NCBI GenBank assembly: GCA_039808365.1
Contig: JBDHSX010000138.1
Span: forward strand, 1 to 10,071
Reading direction: 5' to 3'
DNA: 10,071 bases
Source of the DNA: 62-47 sp039808365
GTDB lineage: Bacteria; Pseudomonadota; Alphaproteobacteria; Rhizobiales; Xanthobacteraceae
Shown here: positions 6,525-10,071 of the stretch, piece by piece
Numbering within the stretch: the first letter of the stretch is position 1
Layout of the letters: every line of letters begins with the position of its first letter
The notes under the pieces: model-generated
Databases searched by the model: none
Told to the model about the DNA's origin: nothing
What the model saw: only the letters and a program-made list of their open reading frames with translations
Position numbers and translations under genes: made by a program

Positions 6525-7283
6525 TCAGTTGCCGAACATGCGGGCGTTGCCGGGCGTGTAGCCCGCGCCCGGCGTCAGGAAGCGACGGCGCTGCTCGCGG
6601 CCCTGTTCGGCCGCGGCCGCTCGTTCGGCCTGCGACAGCGCATCGGCGCGGCCGTTGGCGGAGACGAGCGCGACCAGATCGGAAAGCTGCTGCGACTGAA
6701 GCGCGAGCAACTGGTTGCCGGCCTGCGTGGCTTGCAGCGCTCCGGTCGCGCCCTGGCTCTGGTTGACGAGGTTCGACATCTGCGTGCGGTTGGTGTCAAT
6801 GTTGCCGACGACGCCGGCCTGCACGCGCATCGCATCCTGCAAGCCGCCGACCGTGTTCTGCCAGCGCGAGCGCGCGTCGGTGACAAGCTGCCGGTCGGTC
6901 GCCGACATCGAGACGTTGGCGTATTTCTGGCTGAACATCTGGTCGATCTTCTGAACATCGAACGCGATGTTCTGCGCCTGATTGAGAAGCTGTTGCGTCT
7001 TCTGCACGGACTGCTGAAGCTGCTGGAGTGTCGAGAACGGCAGGCTCGCCAGATTGCGGGCCTGATTGATGAGCATCTGCGCTTCGTTTTGCAGGCTGGT
7101 GATCTGCTGGGTGATTTGCTCCAGCGAACGCGCGGCGGTGAGCACGTTTTGCGCATAGTTCGACGGGTCGAACACGATGAGAGCGTGCGCCGGCGTCGCG
7201 AGCATCGGCGTGAAAGCAATTGGTGCTGCCAGCATGGTCGCGGCCATGAGGACGGCGCGCGAACGGGAATGGCGAATAGTCAT
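6525..7283 (-). CDS. trbJ: TrbJ, VirB5-like periplasmic/pilus-associated protein
   Basis: VirB5-type factor of 252 aa needed for pilus assembly or recipient contact. A Sec signal peptide is clear: basic MTIRHSRSR, a hydrophobic core, and a likely cleavage site after AHA at 34/35. The mature part is helical and glutamine-rich, with heptad-like QITQQITSLQNEAQMLINQA (56-75) and QQLQQSVQKTQQLLNQAQN (86-105), consistent with coiled coils; a second helical block spans about 138-232. Start choice: the frame continues upstream to 7436, but that would add 51 arginine-rich residues lying inside trbE and bury the signal peptide. The ATG at 7283 follows AAGGAG with proper spacing and overlaps the trbE stop as ATGA. 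Confidence 0.95.
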   Translation of the reverse strand: MTIRHSRSRAVLMAATMLAAPIAFTPMLATPAHALIVFDPSNYAQNVLTAARSLEQITQQITSLQNEAQMLINQARNLASLPFSTLQQLQQSVQKTQQLLNQAQNIAFDVQKIDQMFSQKYANVSMSATDRQLVTDARSRWQNTVGGLQDAMRVQAGVVGNIDTNRTQMSNLVNQSQGATGALQATQAGNQLLALQSQQLSDLVALVSANGRADALSQAERAAAAEQGREQRRRFLTPGAGYTPGNARMFGN

Positions 7284-9718
7284 GGCAATGTCTCCTTGTT
7301 GATGAGGTTGGGAATGAGATCGGCCGCCCAGCCGGCATCGCGGGCGTTGAGCCAGGCCGCGAGGAATCCTTCGCGGCCGTGCTCGGCGACGATCTGCGCG
7401 ATCAATGTCTGGTCGGATTTGGAGGACGCGGCGCAAAGCGCGAGGCCGACTTCGGACAGGCCCAGCTCGAACAGGCGATTGCCGCGCCGCGACTGGCAGT
7501 AGTAGTCGCGCTTCGGCTTCGCCCGCGCGAGGATTTCGATCTGGCGATCATTGAGGCCGAAGCGCCGATAGATCGCGGTGATCTGCGGTTCGATGGCCCG
7601 TTCGTTCGGCAGCAAGAGCCGCGTCGGGCAGCTTTCGATGATGGCCGGCGCAATGGCCGAATTGTCGATGTCGCTGAGTGACTGCGTGGCGAAAATGACG
7701 CTGGCGTTCTTCTTCCTGAGTGTCTTCAGCCATTCGCGAAGCTGGCCGGCGAAACCTTCGTCGTCCAGCGCAAGCCAGCCTTCGTCGATGATGAGCATCG
7801 TCGGGCGGCCGTCGAGCCGGTCGCCGATGCGATGGAACAGATAGGCGAGCACGGCGGGCGCAGCGCCTGTCCCGACAAGGCCCTCTATCTCGAATGCTTG
7901 CACTTCCGAACTGCCGAGATGTTCGGATTCAGCGTCGAGCAACCGGCCGTAGGGACCGCCGACGCAATATGGTCGAAGGGCTTGTTTCAGGTCATTGGAT
8001 TGCAGCAGCACGGCAAGGCCGGTGATGGTGCGTTCCCCGACCGGCGCGGAGGCAAGCGAGGTTAGCGCCGTCCAAAGATGCTCCTTCACCTCCGGCGTGA
8101 TCGCGATGCCCTCGCGCATCAGGATCGCTACGATCCAGTCGGCCGCCCAGGCGCGTTCATAGGTGTCGTGAATACGCGCGAGCGGCTGGAGCGAGACGGA
8201 GAACTCGTCCCCTTCGGTCAGTCCGCCGCCGAGATCGTGCCAATCACCGCCCATGGCGAGCGCAGCGGCACGGATGCTGCCACCGAAATCGAAGGCGAAG
8301 ACCTGCGCATCGGCATAGCGGCGGAACTGCAAGGCCAACAGCGCCAGCAGCACGGACTTGCCCGCGCCGGTCGGCCCGACAACAAGCGTGTGGCCGACGT
8401 CGCCAACATGAAGAGATAACCGGAACGGGGTGCTTCCCTCGGTCTTGCCGTAAAGCAAGGGGGGCGCACCGAGATGTTCATTCCGTTCCGGCCCCGCCCA
8501 CACGGCGCTCAGGGGGATCATGTGGGCGAGATTCAAAGTGCTGATGGGTGGTTGCCGGACATTGGCGTAGGCATGACCGGGCAAGCTGCCGAGCCACGCA
8601 TCGACCGCGTTGACGGTCTCGATCATGGCCGTGAAGTCGCGGCCCTGAATGACCTTCTCGACAAGGCGCAACTTCTCCTGCGCCAGACGCGGATCGGTAT
8701 CCCAAACTGTGATCGTCGCGGTGACGTAGGCCATGCCCGCCACGTCGGCCCCAAGCTCTTGAAGGGCCATGTCGGCGTCCGCCGCCTTGTTCGCCGCGTC
8801 GGTATCGACCAACACCGATTGCTCGTTGGTCATGACTTCTTTCAGGATCGCGGCGACGCTTTTGCGCTTGGCGAACCATTGCCGCCTGATCTTCGTCAGC
8901 AGCTTCGTCGCATCCGTCTTGTCGAGCAGGATCGCGCGCGTGGACCAGCGATATGCGAACGCCAGCTTGTTCAAGTCGTCCAACAGACCGGGCGTCGTCG
9001 CGGTCGGGAATCCGACGATGGTGAGGACACGCACATGCTGGTCGCCAAGGCGCGGCTCCAGCCCGCCGGTCAGCGGCTGGTCCGCCAGCAGCGCGTCGAG
9101 ATAGACCGGCGTTTCCGGCACGCGCACGCGATGGCGCTTGGTCGAAACCGTCGAATGCAGATAGGTCAGCGTTTCGGCGTCATCGAGCCACGCGCATTCC
9201 GGCATGAAGCCGTCGAGCAGCGCCAACACGCGGTCGGTGCGATCGGTGAACGCGCGCAGGATCTCACGCGGATCGACGCCCGATTGGTCACGGCCCTCGT
9301 AGAGCCAGGTTTCCGCGCGCGCGGCTTCCTCGGCCGGCGGCAGGTAGAGGAAGGTCAGGAAATAGCCCGATACGAAATGCGCTCCCGCTTCCTCGAAGTC
9401 AGCCTTCCTTTCGGCATCGACGATGGCCGACGCCGGATCGGGAAAGATGCTGTTCGGATAGATCGAAGCCTCGTGCCGCTGCGCTTCGACAAAGATGCTC
9501 CAGCCCGAGCCGAGACGGCGGAAGGCGTTGTTGATGCGGCCGGCGACGGCGACCAGCTCGGCCGCGACGGCGGAATCCAAATCGGGACCGCGAAACCGCG
9601 CCGTGCGCTGGAACGAGCCGTCCTTGTTTAGCACGACGCCGGGGGCGACGAGCGCAACCCAGGGCAGATAGTCCGCCAGACGTTGGGCGTTGCGGCGATA
9701 TTCGGCGAGGTTCAGCAT
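7280..9718 (-). CDS. trbE: TrbE, VirB4-like conjugation ATPase
   Basis: VirB4/CagE-family ATPase of 812 aa, a normal full length, which powers pilus assembly and substrate transfer at the cytoplasmic face of the inner membrane. The N-terminal CagE/TrbE/VirB domain covers about 180-390. The C-terminal RecA-like domain contains Walker A GPTGAGKS at 448-455, a following AFDFGGS at 475-481, Walker B MLIIDEGW at 641-648 and the motif C-like ATQSLSD at 677-683. All catalytic elements are intact, so the protein should be active. GAGGGGAG lies eight bases before the ATG at 9718; the end overlaps trbJ by ATGA. It is the best single marker of this secretion system as P-type (TrbE) rather than VirB/Avh type. 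Confidence 0.97.
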   Translation of the reverse strand: MLNLAEYRRNAQRLADYLPWVALVAPGVVLNKDGSFQRTARFRGPDLDSAVAAELVAVAGRINNAFRRLGSGWSIFVEAQRHEASIYPNSIFPDPASAIVDAERKADFEEAGAHFVSGYFLTFLYLPPAEEAARAETWLYEGRDQSGVDPREILRAFTDRTDRVLALLDGFMPECAWLDDAETLTYLHSTVSTKRHRVRVPETPVYLDALLADQPLTGGLEPRLGDQHVRVLTIVGFPTATTPGLLDDLNKLAFAYRWSTRAILLDKTDATKLLTKIRRQWFAKRKSVAAILKEVMTNEQSVLVDTDAANKAADADMALQELGADVAGMAYVTATITVWDTDPRLAQEKLRLVEKVIQGRDFTAMIETVNAVDAWLGSLPGHAYANVRQPPISTLNLAHMIPLSAVWAGPERNEHLGAPPLLYGKTEGSTPFRLSLHVGDVGHTLVVGPTGAGKSVLLALLALQFRRYADAQVFAFDFGGSIRAAALAMGGDWHDLGGGLTEGDEFSVSLQPLARIHDTYERAWAADWIVAILMREGIAITPEVKEHLWTALTSLASAPVGERTITGLAVLLQSNDLKQALRPYCVGGPYGRLLDAESEHLGSSEVQAFEIEGLVGTGAAPAVLAYLFHRIGDRLDGRPTMLIIDEGWLALDDEGFAGQLREWLKTLRKKNASVIFATQSLSDIDNSAIAPAIIESCPTRLLLPNERAIEPQITAIYRRFGLNDRQIEILARAKPKRDYYCQSRRGNRLFELGLSEVGLALCAASSKSDQTLIAQIVAEHGREGFLAAWLNARDAGWAADLIPNLINKETLP

Positions 9719-9732
9719 GGTGCGCGCTCCCC

Positions 9733-10014
9733 TCAGACCGAAAGGTGGCCGGGGATGCGCAGATGCCTGCGCCCGACTTCGACAAAGAGCGGATCACGCT
9801 TCGCCGCCCACACCGCTGCGAAATGACCGATCGCCCATATCAGGAGCCCGACCAGCCAAAGGCGGAGGCCAAGGCCGACCGCGCCGGCCAGCGTGCCGTT
9901 CATGATGGCGATGGAGCGCGGTGCGCCGCCGAGCAGGATGTGTTCGGTCAGCGCGCGATGCACCTGGATCGTGTATCCCGGCACCGCATCGAGCTGTTCA
10001 AAGGCGGTCGCCAT
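9733..10014 (-). CDS. trbD: TrbD, VirB3-like inner-membrane protein
   Basis: VirB3-family protein of 93 aa, close to the usual size of about 90, thought to work with the VirB4 ATPase in pilus assembly. Seen: the family signature VHRALTEHILLGGAPR (18-33), then a hydrophobic span at about 36-68 (LAGAVGLGLRLWLVGLLIW and onward) that can form one or two membrane helices, and a C-terminal RDPLFVEVGRRHLRIPGHL tail. The ATG shares one base with the trbC stop (TGATG) and the stop is 14 bases before trbE, so it is translated within the same operon. Confidence 0.93.
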   Translation of the reverse strand: MATAFEQLDAVPGYTIQVHRALTEHILLGGAPRSIAIMNGTLAGAVGLGLRLWLVGLLIWAIGHFAAVWAAKRDPLFVEVGRRHLRIPGHLSV

Positions 10015-10071
10015 CAGACGAGCGCCCCGCCGCCGAAGCTGAAGAAGCTGAGGAAGAACGAGCTGGCCGCG
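10014..10071 (-). CDS. trbC: TrbC, VirB2-like pilin, 3' end only
   Basis: Only the last 18 codons are inside the window; the gene continues beyond the right edge. They read AASSFFLSFFSFGGGALV and then TGA at 10016-10014. This hydrophobic Phe/Gly-rich end is what I recall from TrbC/VirB2 pilins of alphaproteobacterial trb clusters, and the position immediately before trbD, with stop and start sharing one base, is the expected one. The body of the pilin cannot be assessed. Confidence 0.82.
   Translation of the reverse strand, partial: AASSFFLSFFSFGGGALV

Noticed and set aside
7284..7436. 51-residue N-terminal extension of TrbJ starting at 7436
   Set aside because: It lies inside the trbE coding sequence, is Arg-rich, would bury the signal peptide, and the ATG at 7283 has AAGGAG and an ATGA overlap.
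6417..9631. Long plus-strand open frames opposite trbJ and trbE (6417-7502 and 8474-9631)
   Set aside because: They have biased composition typical of a reverse frame in high-GC DNA and lie wholly opposite well-supported trb genes.

Overview
The window is almost fully coding, and every gene that can be supported lies on the minus strand, so it is best read from right to left. Bases 1803-10071 are a P-type (IncP/Ti-plasmid-like) trb mating-pair-formation operon. The order is trbC (3' end only), trbD, trbE, trbJ, trbK-alt, trbL, trbF, trbG, trbI and a DUF2274 gene. These encode the type IV secretion apparatus that moves an integrative conjugative element (ICE) or plasmid between cells. The high GC content, the TrbK-alt type of entry-exclusion protein, the missing trbH and the DUF2274 gene after trbI together suggest an alphaproteobacterium (rhizobial or sphingomonad type) carrying a Tn4371-like or Ti-like conjugative element. 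That taxonomic placement is inference from gene content, not from a marker gene.

The trb genes are packed tightly. Five junctions (trbE/trbJ, trbL/trbF, trbF/trbG, trbG/trbI, and separately HTH/methylase in the cargo) are four-base ATGA stop/start overlaps. trbC/trbD share one base, and the remaining gaps inside the trb block are 2 to 22 bases. This fits one polycistronic message whose subunits are made by coupled translation. Functionally, TrbC is the pilin, TrbD and TrbL are inner-membrane parts, TrbE is the VirB4-type ATPase, and TrbJ is the VirB5-like pilus or periplasmic factor. TrbF, TrbG and TrbI correspond to VirB8, VirB9 and VirB10 of the core channel. TrbK-alt is the predicted entry-exclusion protein.

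Bases 1-1761 are different. Base composition drops clearly, codons ending in A or T become common, and two non-trb genes follow. One is a small MerR-like helix-turn-helix protein (TTG start, with a perfect inverted repeat immediately upstream). The other is an N6-adenine DNA methyltransferase whose frame stays open for 429 codons and leaves the window at base 1. The two overlap by ATGA and the methyltransferase has a very strong ribosome-binding site. They look like accessory cargo inserted behind the conjugation operon, plausibly the start of a restriction-modification or other methylation-based defence locus. The rest of that locus is outside the window, so its type cannot be decided here.

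There are no RNA genes, insertion sequences, CRISPR arrays or convincing terminators. No gene-free stretch exceeds 41 bases.
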